Part shown: positions 17,117 to 25,622 of the stretch, one piece after another | How the letters are laid out: every line of letters begins with the position of its first letter | Position numbering within the stretch: position 1 is the stretch's first letter | Assembly (NCBI RefSeq): GCF_001613145.1 | Contig: NZ_BDBU01000002.1 | Span: forward strand, 310,001 to 374,000 | Reading direction: 5' to 3' | DNA: 64,000 nt | From: Nocardia jejuensis NBRC 103114 | GTDB lineage: Bacteria > Actinomycetota > Actinomycetes > Mycobacteriales > Mycobacteriaceae | Notes under the pieces: generated by a model | Database searches by the model: none | What the model saw: only the letters and a program-made list of their open reading frames with translations | What the model was told of the DNA's origin: nothing | Translations under genes and position numbers: made by a program

Positions 17117-17977
17117 TCACCCCGTGAAAGCGATAGGGGATTGGAAGCCCCACAGCAGGATCGTGGCGACCATGTCGAGAGCGATGATCGACACCAGACT
17201 GGCGCGGATCGCTCGTCCCGACGCGATACCGACGCCTTCGGGACCGCCGGTCGCGAAGAATCCCTGATAGCAGTGGATCAGCACGACGGCGACGGCGAAT
17301 ATGACGACCTTGATCGTCGCGGCGACGATGTCCCACGGCATGATGAATTGTTCGAAGTAGTGTCTGTATGTGCCGGACGGTGTGCCGTGCACGACGGTCA
17401 CGATCATCTCGCAGGAGAAGTAACTCAGTATCAGCGCGACGACGAATGCCGGTGCCACCGCGATGATTCCGGCGATCACCCGGGTGGTGACGACGAACGG
17501 CACCGAGCGGATGCCGAGTGATTCGAGCGCGTCGATTTCCTCCGAGATTCGCATGGATCCGATCTCCGCTGTCATTCGGCATCCGGCCTGCGCCGCGAAG
17601 CCGATACCCGCCGCGATCGGTGCGAGCTCTCGCGTGACGCCGAGTGCGGAGATGAGACCGCTGAGCTGTCCCAGGGACATCAGATTCAGTGCGCTGAAGG
17701 CTTCGATTCCGATCGAGGCGCCCATGGCCGCGCCGAGCATGAGCATGAGCGGCACCACGCCGCCGCCGATGATGACCGAGCCGCGGCCCCAGGTCATATC
17801 GGTGATGACGGTGATGGTCTGGCGGCGGTAGTGCGCCAGGGTGTACGGCACGGACGAGATCACCTGCCAGCAGAACCCGATCACGAATCCGATCGAGTCG
17901 ATCGGGCCCAGCGGGTGAATCCGAGGTCCGATGCGGAGCGTCCAGCGCAGTCCGGCCGGTCTGTACGGTGCGGCCAT
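17117..17977 (-). CDS. yrbEB: YrbE/MlaE-family ABC permease, second copy (YrbEB)
   Basis: A 286-aa inner-membrane permease with about five to six helices. GGGVVPLMLMLGAAMG and LGVTRELAPIAAGIGFAAQAGC (about residues 110-131), with the EEIDALESLGI loop, are signature MlaE elements; the loop contacts the ATPase. It forms the permease pair with YrbEA. The start ATG 17977 overlaps the yrbEA stop by one base. No MceG-type ATPase gene is in the window, so a shared ATPase encoded elsewhere must be used (inference from other mce systems). Confidence 0.93.
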   Translation of the reverse strand: MAAPYRPAGLRWTLRIGPRIHPLGPIDSIGFVIGFCWQVISSVPYTLAHYRRQTITVITDMTWGRGSVIIGGGVVPLMLMLGAAMGASIGIEAFSALNLMSLGQLSGLISALGVTRELAPIAAGIGFAAQAGCRMTAEIGSMRISEEIDALESLGIRSVPFVVTTRVIAGIIAVAPAFVVALILSYFSCEMIVTVVHGTPSGTYRHYFEQFIMPWDIVAATIKVVIFAVAVVLIHCYQGFFATGGPEGVGIASGRAIRASLVSIIALDMVATILLWGFQSPIAFTG

Positions 17978-18831
17978 CACGCCATCCTGACCGGCAGGAA
18001 CATGGTGACCACCTGGGTGATGGCGGTGTTGAGGACCACGACCGTGGCGACCGACATGACGACGGCGGCATTGACGCCGTCGGCCACGCCGCGGGGCCCG
18101 CCTTCGGCCTCGAGTCCACGCTGGCAGGCGATGACCACGACGAGGAACCCGAAGATGGTGGCCTTGACGAGAGAGACCCACACGTCGATCGGGGTGGTGA
18201 AGGAGCCGAAGGACTCCCAGTAACTGCCCGGCGTGACGTCGAGCGCGGTGACCGCCACCGCGAAACCCGAGGCGATGCCCACGAAGATGATCAGGATGTT
18301 CAGGAGCGGGGCCACCAGCATCATGGCGGCGATCCGCGGAACTATGAGCCGCTGTACCGGGTCGACGCCCATCACGCGCATGGCGTCGACTTCCTCGCGC
18401 ACGGTGCGCGCGCCCAGATCGGCGGCGATGGCCGCGGCGCCGGCGCCCCCGAGCAGCATCGCGGTGGCCATCGGCGCGCCCTGCTTGATCACGCCGAGTC
18501 CGCCGGCGGCGCCGATCATCGAATCCGCTCCCAGCTGGGTGACGATATTGCCGACCTGCGCGGAGACGATCACGCCGAAGGGTATGGCCATCAATATGCT
18601 CGGGATCGCTGTCACCCGGATCAGGAACCACGCCTGAATCAGCGTCTCGTGCACCGGAAATCGGACGCCGATCAGGTCCGTCGTGCCGATGCGGATCGCG
18701 TCGGCCCCGATGCGCAGCGCGCGGCCCAGCGTGGCCAGACTCGACAGCACCGTATCGGCGAAGTTCCGCCGTAATACCTCCGCGGCGGACACATCCTCCG
18801 ATGACGGACGAGTCATGTCTTTCGTGGACAT
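17977..18831 (-). CDS. yrbEA: YrbE/MlaE-family ABC permease, first copy (YrbEA)
   Basis: A 284-aa permease, first gene of the mce operon. Typical MlaE features are LGVIKQGAPMATAMLLGGAGAA (about 110-131) and the EEVDAMRVMGVDPVQRLIVPR loop. The start ATG 18831 is preceded by AAAGGATTTCG; the longer frame to 18933 has no ribosome-binding site. A doublet of degenerate operator dyads (copy G) lies about 144 nt upstream, so the importer may be co-regulated with the oxidation genes. Confidence 0.93.
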   Translation of the reverse strand: MSTKDMTRPSSEDVSAAEVLRRNFADTVLSSLATLGRALRIGADAIRIGTTDLIGVRFPVHETLIQAWFLIRVTAIPSILMAIPFGVIVSAQVGNIVTQLGADSMIGAAGGLGVIKQGAPMATAMLLGGAGAAAIAADLGARTVREEVDAMRVMGVDPVQRLIVPRIAAMMLVAPLLNILIIFVGIASGFAVAVTALDVTPGSYWESFGSFTTPIDVWVSLVKATIFGFLVVVIACQRGLEAEGGPRGVADGVNAAVVMSVATVVVLNTAITQVVTMFLPVRMA

Positions 18832-18974
18832 CGAAATCCTTTGCTCGACCAAGCCGTCGATTTCGCGTGAACGACTTGGGTTACTGCAGTCGAGACAGTG
18901 AAGGCCGTTCGGGGAGTGGAGGTTTCGACTCACGGCACGCGGGTGACGCTACCATATGACCTGAACCACATTCC

Positions 18975-19010
18975 AGACATTGTTCCAGAAAAGTGAACAG
19001 ACCAGTGTCT
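18975..19010 (-). promoter_or_regulatory. Shared 36-bp operator module, degenerate copy G (mce promoter)
   Basis: Read toward yrbEA, the blocks are AGACACTGGTCT, GTTCACTTTTCT and GGAACAATGTCT. Each outer dyad matches GGACA-N2-TGTCC at only 7 of 10 positions, but the centres are exactly 24 bp apart, as in the strong copies. Weaker evidence than A-F. Confidence 0.42.
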
Positions 19011-19091
19011 TGCTAGTTTATCGAACGAACTGCCCTGTGGGACAAGGTATCTGCGTCGTATTCGGTTGCGATGTGCCTGCGACGGCTTCGG

Positions 19092-19137
19092 TGACACGGG
19101 CGGTGGGTGATAGCGGTTCCACCTGACGCCCGTGTCA
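19092..19137 (-). terminator. Hairpin after the dehydrogenase operon
   Basis: TGACACGGGCG (19092-19102) pairs perfectly with CGCCCGTGTCA (19127-19137); the loop is 24 nt. It lies 75 nt past the stop at 19213. No U-tract. Confidence 0.5.
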
Positions 19138-19212
19138 TCGCCGATCGTTCGATCGCGCGGTGCGATCGCTAGCGTCGCACCGATACCCGGACCGTCGCGG
19201 TGCGCGCCGTGC

Positions 19213-20094
19213 TCACGAGGATTGCTGTTCCACAGCGCCGACGCCGAGCCCGCGGCCGAGTTCGCCGAGGGCGAGTTCGGTCAGGGGCAGCGGTGTGCCG
19301 AGGCGACTGCCCAATTCCACGGCGAGCGAGAGATCCTTCTCGCCGAGATGTCGAACGTGGGTCAGGATCGGGTGCCAGAAATCGGCGGGATCCACCGGAG
19401 CGGTGGTGTCGCGCAGCATGATCGCGCCGGGGCCTCCGGTCACCGCATCGGAATGCCGCACCACCTTGCCCAGCGCGGTGATGTCGAGACCCGCGGCCTC
19501 GGCCAGGCGCTGCGCCTCGGTGGCGGCGGTGAAGGCGATGAAGTGAAGCAGGTTGCGCGCGAGCTTCATTCGGGTTCCGGCGCCGACCGGACCGGCGTGC
19601 ACGATCAGATCGGAGAAGCAGCCGAACGGTTCGCGGATGCGGGCGAGCGCGTCGTTGGAGCCTCCCACCATCACCGCGAGTGCTCCGCGCGTTGCGCCGG
19701 GGGCGCCTCCGCTGACGGGGGCGTCGAGGAATTCGACTTCGTGTTCGGCGCACAGGGCGGCGAGCGTCTCGGCCGTGCGGTCGCTGATGGTCGAATGCAC
19801 CGCGATGATCGTTCCGGGTGCGGCGGTGGCGAGAATGCCCTCGGGTCCGAGGACGACCTCGTTCACCTGGGCGTCGTCGATGACCGTGACGCAGATGATC
19901 GACGCGTGTCGCGCCAGGTCGGCGGGGCTGGGCGCGGACCGCGCGCCGGCCTCGACGAAGGGCAGTACGGCATCGGGCCGCACATCGCAGACCGTCAGGC
20001 CACCGGGCCACTCCAGGAGCCGGCGCGCCATCGGCGCGCCCATATTGCCCAGCCCGATGAATCCGAGGCGGCCGGGTGCGGTGTCGGTCGTCAT
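19213..20094 (-). CDS. 3-hydroxyisobutyrate-dehydrogenase-like NAD(P)-binding oxidoreductase
   Basis: A 293-aa beta-hydroxyacid dehydrogenase. GFIGLGNMGAPMARRL at residues 11-26 is the Rossmann loop; FLDAPVSGGAPGATRGAL is the family substrate loop; GAGTRMKLARNLLHF contains the catalytic Lys. Family members oxidise 3-hydroxy acids such as 3-hydroxyisobutyrate or tartronate semialdehyde. The ATG 20094 overlaps the SDR stop by one base. It is the third gene of the ALDH-SDR-dehydrogenase operon; the sequence does not identify its substrate. Confidence 0.88.
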   Translation of the reverse strand: MTTDTAPGRLGFIGLGNMGAPMARRLLEWPGGLTVCDVRPDAVLPFVEAGARSAPSPADLARHASIICVTVIDDAQVNEVVLGPEGILATAAPGTIIAVHSTISDRTAETLAALCAEHEVEFLDAPVSGGAPGATRGALAVMVGGSNDALARIREPFGCFSDLIVHAGPVGAGTRMKLARNLLHFIAFTAATEAQRLAEAAGLDITALGKVVRHSDAVTGGPGAIMLRDTTAPVDPADFWHPILTHVRHLGEKDLSLAVELGSRLGTPLPLTELALGELGRGLGVGAVEQQSS

Positions 20095-20843
20095 CAGCGG
20101 ATGATCTGTCCGCCGTCGACCGCGAGGATCTGTGCGGTCACCCAGCTCGCCTCGTCCGAGAGCAGGTACAGGCACGCGCCGACCAGATCCTCGGGGGTGC
20201 CCATGCGCTTGATCGGGATCCGCGACACCATGTCCTTGACGATGCTGCCGGGGGTGACGGTCTGGGTGGCCTCGGTGTCGGTGGGGCCGGGGGCGATCGC
20301 GTTGACGCGGATGTTGGACCCGCCGAGTTCGTAGGCCAGCTGCTGGGTCAGCCCGTTGATGCCGACCTTGGCCAGTCCGTAGAAACCGGAGTAGACCCAT
20401 GCGGCGGTGGAGGATTGGTTGACGATGGAGCCGCCGCCGGCGGCGACCATGTGCTGCCACACCGCCCGGGTCACATTGAGCGCGCCGTCGAGATTGACGC
20501 TCATGAACTTCTTGTAGTAATCCCACGGGACGGTGAGCAGCAGGTCGAGTTTCATCTCGCCGTAGATCGCGGCGTTGTTGACCAGGTGGTTGATCGAGCC
20601 GAACTCCGCGACGGTGAACTCGGCCAGCTCGGCGGCCGAATCCGGATCCGCGACGTCCACGCGATGGAACGCGGCCGTGCCGCCGGAGGCGAGGATCTCC
20701 TTGGCCACCTGTTCGCCGCGCTCGGTATTGAGATCTGCCACAACCACTTTCGCGCCTTCGGCGGCAAGCGCCTTGGCGTAGACGGCGCCGATGCCCTGTG
20801 CGGCGCCGGTGACGATCGCGGTCCGATCGGTGAAACGTGCCAT
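20094..20843 (-). CDS. Short-chain dehydrogenase/reductase
   Basis: A 249-aa classical SDR with GAAQGIGAVYAKAL at residues 13-26, the NNAAIYG motif near 88-94, STAAW near 144 and YGLAKVG (Tyr/Lys active site) near 154-160. It ends AVDGGQIIR, typical of FabG-like SDRs. The start ATG 20843 lies 82 nt after the ALDH stop. Likely an alcohol/ketone step in the same pathway as the flanking dehydrogenases. Confidence 0.9.
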   Translation of the reverse strand: MARFTDRTAIVTGAAQGIGAVYAKALAAEGAKVVVADLNTERGEQVAKEILASGGTAAFHRVDVADPDSAAELAEFTVAEFGSINHLVNNAAIYGEMKLDLLLTVPWDYYKKFMSVNLDGALNVTRAVWQHMVAAGGGSIVNQSSTAAWVYSGFYGLAKVGINGLTQQLAYELGGSNIRVNAIAPGPTDTEATQTVTPGSIVKDMVSRIPIKRMGTPEDLVGACLYLLSDEASWVTAQILAVDGGQIIR

Positions 20844-20925
20844 TGTCGGTAACTCCTCGAGTTCGGGTGAATCGTGGTGCGTGCGTGTGTGGTTCGTCAG
20901 GCAGTGGCCCTCAGGCGGGGGTTCG

Positions 20926-22395
20926 TCAGGCGGGGGTGGCCACGAGTTTGGTTTCGAGGTATTCCTCGAATCCGGCCACGCCCATCTCGCGTCCGATACC
21001 GGACTGCTTGTAGCCGCCGAAGGGGGCGTCGGCGTGGTACCAGAGCCCGCCGTTGACGCTGAGAGTGCCGGTGCGGATGCCGTTCACGACGCGATCGACC
21101 CGGTCCGGGTCGCTGCCCCACACCGAGCCGGACAGGCCGTACGGGGAGTCGTTGGCCTGGCGGATCGCGTCGGCGTCGCCGTCGTGTGCGATGACCACCA
21201 GCACCGGCCCGAAGATCTCCTCCTGCGCCACGGTGCTGGTGTTGGACAGGTCGGCGATGACGGTGGGCTCGACGAAGAAGCCGCGAGTGTGCTTCTCGGA
21301 CCGGGTTCCGCCGGTGACGATGCGTCCGCCGTCGGCGCGGGCGATGTCGAGGTAGCGTTCGACGCGCTCGCGCTGGGCGGCGGAAATCAGTGGGCCGCAG
21401 ATGGTTCCGGGTTTGTTCGGGTCCCCGGCGCGCAGTCCGGCCATGGATTTCGCGGCGGCCTCGACCGCGGCGGCGTAGCTTTCCCGCGGCACCAGCAGCC
21501 GGGTGGTGAGGGCGCACCCCTGACCGGCGTGCACCGCGACGGTGAACGCGGTGTACGAGGCGGCGGCGGCGATATCGGCGTCGTCGAGCACGACCGCGGC
21601 GGACTTGCCGCCGAGCTCCAGGAAGGTGCGCTTGAGAGTGGTTGCGGCACCGGTCATCACCGCACGGCCCGTTCTGGTCGAGCCGGTGAAGGAGACCATG
21701 TCCACGTCCGGGTGCTCGACCAGCCGCGCGCCGACGCCGTGATCGTCGGAGGTCACGATGTTCACCACGCCCGCGGGGATGTCGGTGTGCTCGAGGATCA
21801 GTGATCCGAGTGCCGCCGCGCACCACGGGGTGTCGGGGGCGGGCTTGAGTACAACGGTGTTGCCGGCCGCGAGTGCCGGTCCGAGTTTGGCGAGGTTGAT
21901 CTGGTGCGGGAAGTTCCACGGGGTGATCGCGCCCACGACGCCGACGGCTTCGCGGCGCACCACCCGCCGACTGGTGATGCCCATCTGCACCGCCGTGCCG
22001 AGATCTGTTTCCCAGCTGTAGGTTTCGGCCAGCTGGGCCGCGAACTCGAGATCGCTGATCGGCCCTTCCAGCTGGGGGCCGCTGGTCAGCAGTACCGGTG
22101 CGCCCACCTCCGCGATCGTGATCTCGCGCAGTTGCTCCACGTGCGCGCGCATCGCCTCGCGCAACTGTCGCAGGCAGCGTGCGCGGAAGGCGTGATCGCG
22201 GGACCAGTCGCTCTCGTCGAAGGCGGCCCGTGCCGCGGCGACGGCGGCGTCCATGTCCTCGGGTGTGGCATTGGCGGCGTGGCCGAGGATTTCCTCGGTG
22301 GCGGGGTTGACGGTCGCGAAAACCCCTGCGCCCCCGGGCACCAACTTGCCACCGATCAACAAGGGGGTGCCCTCGGTGGGGATGAGGCTATTCAT
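20926..22395 (-). CDS. Aldehyde dehydrogenase
   Basis: A 489-aa NAD(P)-dependent ALDH. ITPWNFPHQINLAKLGPALA near 161-180 is the cofactor/oxyanion region, LELGGKSA (catalytic Glu) lies near 258 and HAGQGCALTTR carries the nucleophilic Cys near 292. The start ATG 22395 follows GGGAGTCTTGTG. The related operator copy E lies 25 nt upstream. It heads the operon with the SDR and the hydroxyacid dehydrogenase. Substrate unknown; a terpenoid or side-chain aldehyde is plausible given the P450s nearby. Confidence 0.92.
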   Translation of the reverse strand: MNSLIPTEGTPLLIGGKLVPGGAGVFATVNPATEEILGHAANATPEDMDAAVAAARAAFDESDWSRDHAFRARCLRQLREAMRAHVEQLREITIAEVGAPVLLTSGPQLEGPISDLEFAAQLAETYSWETDLGTAVQMGITSRRVVRREAVGVVGAITPWNFPHQINLAKLGPALAAGNTVVLKPAPDTPWCAAALGSLILEHTDIPAGVVNIVTSDDHGVGARLVEHPDVDMVSFTGSTRTGRAVMTGAATTLKRTFLELGGKSAAVVLDDADIAAAASYTAFTVAVHAGQGCALTTRLLVPRESYAAAVEAAAKSMAGLRAGDPNKPGTICGPLISAAQRERVERYLDIARADGGRIVTGGTRSEKHTRGFFVEPTVIADLSNTSTVAQEEIFGPVLVVIAHDGDADAIRQANDSPYGLSGSVWGSDPDRVDRVVNGIRTGTLSVNGGLWYHADAPFGGYKQSGIGREMGVAGFEEYLETKLVATPA

Positions 22396-22419
22396 CACAA
22401 GACTCCCGAAAACGTGTCT

Positions 22420-22455
22420 GGACAACTGTTCGGAATATAGTTCCGATTGCTGATC
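22420..22455 (-). promoter_or_regulatory. Shared operator module, copy E (ALDH operon promoter)
   Basis: The block nearest the gene, GAACAGTTGTCC (22420-22431), matches the dyad at 9 of 10 positions. The middle block is GAACTATATTCC and the first block is degenerate. An extra dyad CGGAA-N5-TTCCG occurs at 22431-22445. So this is a single strong site plus a variant neighbour, not a full doublet. Confidence 0.55.
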
Positions 22456-22637
22456 GAGCGCAAGAATCAATCGGTGGCGCACTCCTTCGCGGACCGTTGT
22501 TGTCCGCGGCGGATCGCCTCTCTCGAATTGCTCTGCTCCGGCGCGATGCCGCGGGGGCGACTCTCGTACCCGGAGACGACGCGTGCGAGCGTCGAATCCC
22601 GAGCGGCCCGCGGGCCATCGCGTGGGATGCGGCAGCG

Positions 22638-22674
22638 GGTCTGCGAGGTCGACCGGGCGCCGAACTCGCAGACC
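22638..22674 (-). terminator. Hairpin after the CYP51 operon
   Basis: GGTCTGCGAG (22638-22647) pairs perfectly with CTCGCAGACC (22665-22674) around a 17-nt loop, 12 nt after the stop of the small DUF1059 gene. No U-tract. Confidence 0.6.
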
Positions 22675-22686
22675 GCAGGTGCCAGG

Positions 22687-22833
22687 TCAGTACGCGATGA
22701 ACAGGATTTCCTCGCGCGTGTAGTCGTGATCGGGGTGGTGTGCCGCGAGGTGCCGCCGGGTCTCGCGCACCAGTTCGTCCTCGTCCGCGCCCCGGATGTA
22801 CTCCCCACAGGGGCAGTTGAGTCGGGTCTTCAT
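22687..22833 (-). CDS. Small DUF1059-type protein
   Basis: A 48-aa protein. LNCPCGEYIRGADEDELVRETRRH followed by LAAHHPDHD resembles DUF1059 proteins, small domains with a paired-Cys CPCG motif and a His-rich half that may bind metal. The start ATG 22833 has an excellent ribosome-binding site (GAGGAGGATTCG). It lies 19 nt after the CYP125-like gene and is the last gene of that operon. Its role is unknown; assembly or redox support for the P450s is only a guess. Confidence 0.75.
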   Translation of the reverse strand: MKTRLNCPCGEYIRGADEDELVRETRRHLAAHHPDHDYTREEILFIAY

Positions 22834-22852
22834 CGAATCCTCCTCGGCGCGA

Positions 22853-24097
22853 TCAGGAATAGCTGACCGACCAGTGCTTGATGCCGTTGATCCAGCCGTT
22901 GCGCAGGCGCTCGGGTTCCGCGACCTGGGTGAGGTTGGGCATGGCATCGGCGATGGCGTTGAACATCAGATCGATCTCGAGCCGAGCCAGGTTCGCGCCG
23001 ACGCAGAAATGCGCGCCGGTGCCGCCGAAGGCCAAGTGCGGGTTGGGGTCCCGCGTGATGTCGAAAACGAACGGATTCTCGAAGGCGTCCTCGTCGAAAT
23101 TGGCCGAGCTGTAGAACAATCCGACCCGCTGCCCCTTGCGGATGAGCTGGCCGCCGAGCTCGGTGTCGGCGGTGGCGGTGCGCTGGAAGGCGGTCACCGG
23201 GGTTGCCCAGCGGATGATCTCGTCGGCGGCGGTGCGCGGTCGCTGCTGTTTGAACAGTTCCCATTGCTCGGGGTTGTCGACGAACGCCTTCATGCCGTGG
23301 GTGATGGCGTTGCGCGTGGTCTCGTTGCCGGCCACCGCGAGCAGGATCACGAAGAACCCGAATTCGTCGGACCCGAGCGCTTCTCCGTCGAGGTCCGCGT
23401 TCACCAACTGGGTGACGATGTCGTTGCCGGGCTCCGCGCGCCGGCGCTCGGCCATGTTCCAGGCGTAGCCGAGCAACTCGACCGAGGCCTCCGTCGAGGC
23501 GTCGGTGGTGGCGGTGTCGCCGTATTCGGGATCGTCGTAGTTGAGCATGTGGTTCGACCACTCGAACAACTTGCGCCGGTCCTGCTGTGGCACGCCGATG
23601 AGTTCGGCGATCGCCTGCAGCGGGAGTTCACAGGCCACCTGCTCCACGAAATCGCCGCCGCCCTCGGCGACCGCCGCCCGCACGATCCGCTCGGCCCGCT
23701 CGGTCAGTGCCGCGCGGAGTCCCTCCACCGCGCGGGGGCTGAACCCCTTGGAGATGATGCGCCGGATCTTCGTGTGCTTGGGCGGATCCATATTGACCAG
23801 CAGCGCCCGGGTCACCTCGATCTGTTCGACGGTGACCTGTCCGGGAAGCCGGATGATCGATCCCTTCTCCTGCGAGGAGAACAGGTCCGAGCGCCGCGAA
23901 ACCTCTTTGATGTCTTCGTGTTTGGTGACAACCCAGTAGCCGCCGTCATGAAAACCGCCGGACGACTCGTCCGACTGGGCGTTCCACCACACCGGCGCGG
24001 TGCGGCGCAACTGCGCGAATTCCTGGACGGGATTGCGGGTCTCCCACAGCGCCGGATCGGTGAAATCGAATCCGGTCGGTAGTGAGGGCGCGGACAT
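22853..24097 (-). CDS. Cytochrome P450, CYP125-like (steroid C26 hydroxylase family)
   Basis: A 414-aa P450 that closely follows M. tuberculosis CYP125A1 as I remember it: LPTGFDFTDPALWETRNPVQ, then PVWWNAQ and FHDGGYWVVTKHEDIKEVS at the N-terminus. DFVEQVACELPLQAIAELIG, LAVAGNETTRNAITHGM (about 250-266) and FGGTGAHFCVGANLA (heme Cys at about 365) also match, as does the C-terminal NGWINGIKHWSVSYS. CYP125 oxidises the terminal carbon of the cholesterol side chain. Whether this copy is orthologous or a paralogue with another substrate needs a tree. It lies 50 nt downstream of cyp51. Confidence 0.9.
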   Translation of the reverse strand: MSAPSLPTGFDFTDPALWETRNPVQEFAQLRRTAPVWWNAQSDESSGGFHDGGYWVVTKHEDIKEVSRRSDLFSSQEKGSIIRLPGQVTVEQIEVTRALLVNMDPPKHTKIRRIISKGFSPRAVEGLRAALTERAERIVRAAVAEGGGDFVEQVACELPLQAIAELIGVPQQDRRKLFEWSNHMLNYDDPEYGDTATTDASTEASVELLGYAWNMAERRRAEPGNDIVTQLVNADLDGEALGSDEFGFFVILLAVAGNETTRNAITHGMKAFVDNPEQWELFKQQRPRTAADEIIRWATPVTAFQRTATADTELGGQLIRKGQRVGLFYSSANFDEDAFENPFVFDITRDPNPHLAFGGTGAHFCVGANLARLEIDLMFNAIADAMPNLTQVAEPERLRNGWINGIKHWSVSYS

Positions 24098-24147
24098 ATT
24101 TTCCTCCTCGAGGGCCGACGTCGTTGTGGACCGGGAACGGGACGAGG

Positions 24148-25500
24148 TCACCGGTTGCGTCGGCGGTACCGCACGCGGCAGGGCTGTTCGAGCTGCACGA
24201 CCATCTTGGAGTGGTCGTTGCGGTAGCTGTCCGAGGGCTGCGCCATCTCGAATTCCCAGTCTCGCAACAGAATCGAGAAGATCGCCTTGAGCTGCATCAG
24301 TGCGAAGGGCGCGCCGACGCACCGGTGCCGACCGGCGCCGAACGGAATCCAGGTCCACTTGTTGACCAGGTCCTCCTGCCGCGGATCGAGGTAGCGACTG
24401 GGGTCGAAGGCGTCGGGATCGGGGAAGTCCTGCGGGATCCGGTTCGAGATGGCGGGGGTCGCGGCGACCATGTCTCCCGGCGCGATCTGATGTCCGCACA
24501 CCTCGAAATCGCCCTGAGCGATGCGCATGAGGATGATCAGCGGCGGGTGCAGCCGCAGCGTCTCCTTGAGAGCGGCTTCCAGCTGCGGAATCTGACGCAG
24601 CGCGTTGTGACTGACGGTGGATCCGTCGGCGTAGAGGGTGTCGAGTTCGGTGACGACCGCGCGCAGCAGATCCGGGTGGCGCAGCAATTCGATGACGGTC
24701 CACGCCGAGGTGCCGGAGGTGGTGTGGTGCCCGGCGAACATCATCGAGATGAAGATGCCGGTGATCTCACTGGCGCTGAAGCGGGGCGCACCGTCGTCCC
24801 CGGGTACCGAGACCAGGACATCGAGCATGTCCCGATCCTCTTTGCCCCGAGGCGGATTCGCGATCCGGTCGTTCATGATCTCCTGCACGAGATCGACCAG
24901 TTGGGCGCGGGCCTCGTCGCGGATGCGGAAACTCTCGATCGGCGCGTAGGGATCGACGTAGCAGTAGGCGTCGGTGCCGCGTTCGAGCTCGTGATAGAGC
25001 CGCGCGAACCGTTCGTCGAGCTGGTTGCGGAATTTGACGCCGATGAGGCAGGCCGAGGAGGTGTAGATGGTGAGTTCGGCGAAGAATTCGAGCAGATCGA
25101 TCTCACCCTCGTCGTCCCATCGCGACAGGATCCGATCGACCTCGTGCGCGATGGTCTCGGCGTGCCCGCGCATGTGCTCGGCGCGCAGGGCCTGATTGTG
25201 CAGCATTTCCCGGCGGCGTTCGGGGCTCGCGTCGAAGACCACGCCGTCCCCGAAGATCGGCTTCATGAACGGGTACGCCGCGGCCTGATCGAGGTCCTCG
25301 TCGCTGGAGCGGAAGAAGAACTCGTTGGCCTCGGCGCCCGAAAGCAGGATCACGTCTCGGCCGGCCAATTCGAAGGCCCCGACATCGCCGCATTCCGCGC
25401 GGACACGATGCATGAGCGCGATCGGATCGGTGCGGAACTCCTCGAGATGACCGTGCTCGCCCCCGCCTCCGGATACCCGCTGCGGTTTCACCAATGTCAT
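24148..25500 (-). CDS. cyp51: Sterol 14-alpha-demethylase, CYP51
   Basis: A 450-aa P450 nearly collinear with M. tuberculosis CYP51 (recalled). The B-C region YPFMKPIFGDGVVFDASPER at residues 76-95 and the I-helix FISMMFAGHHTTSG at 250-263 are the two CYP51 signatures. LKETLRLHPPLIILMR and FGAGRHRCVGAPFA (heme Cys about 394) complete it. CYP51 removes the 14-alpha-methyl group of lanosterol-type sterols. Bacteria rarely make sterols, so an imported sterol or an unknown substrate is likely. Operator copy C lies 38 nt upstream; the gene is divergent from the SRPBCC-GMC-Rieske operon. Confidence 0.96.
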   Translation of the reverse strand: MTLVKPQRVSGGGGEHGHLEEFRTDPIALMHRVRAECGDVGAFELAGRDVILLSGAEANEFFFRSSDEDLDQAAAYPFMKPIFGDGVVFDASPERRREMLHNQALRAEHMRGHAETIAHEVDRILSRWDDEGEIDLLEFFAELTIYTSSACLIGVKFRNQLDERFARLYHELERGTDAYCYVDPYAPIESFRIRDEARAQLVDLVQEIMNDRIANPPRGKEDRDMLDVLVSVPGDDGAPRFSASEITGIFISMMFAGHHTTSGTSAWTVIELLRHPDLLRAVVTELDTLYADGSTVSHNALRQIPQLEAALKETLRLHPPLIILMRIAQGDFEVCGHQIAPGDMVAATPAISNRIPQDFPDPDAFDPSRYLDPRQEDLVNKWTWIPFGAGRHRCVGAPFALMQLKAIFSILLRDWEFEMAQPSDSYRNDHSKMVVQLEQPCRVRYRRRNR

Positions 25501-25537
25501 TGGAACCCTTCCACGAATAGCTGTCCAGCTTGTAGAT

Positions 25538-25573
25538 GGACATCTGTCCGGACGGTACTACGATCACAGGTCC
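25538..25573 (-). promoter_or_regulatory. Shared 36-bp operator module, copy C (cyp51 promoter)
   Basis: Read toward cyp51, the blocks are GGACCTGTGATC, GTAGTACCGTCC and GGACAGATGTCC. The last block is a 10/10 match to GGACA-N2-TGTCC and is identical to that of copy D. A further weak dyad (8/10) lies on the gene side at 25515-25526. Confidence 0.72.
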
Positions 25574-25622
25574 GGGACAACCCTGGGCGGCCCCCTTGGC
25601 GCGGTGGGAAGAACCTTGTTCC

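Larger units (their letters stand above)
18832..19212. other. Gene-free region upstream of yrbEA and downstream of the dehydrogenase operon
   Basis: These 381 nt hold no credible gene. They contain degenerate operator copy G (18975-19010), an A+T-richer stretch around 18960-19030 that probably holds the mce promoter, and a hairpin at 19092-19137 that probably terminates the upstream operon. Confidence 0.6.

Noticed and set aside
22420..22445. KstR-type site (AAC-N2-GTT) in the ALDH promoter
   Set aside because: The sequence reads AAC-T-GTT with a 1-bp centre; it fits the GGACA-N2-TGTCC family better.
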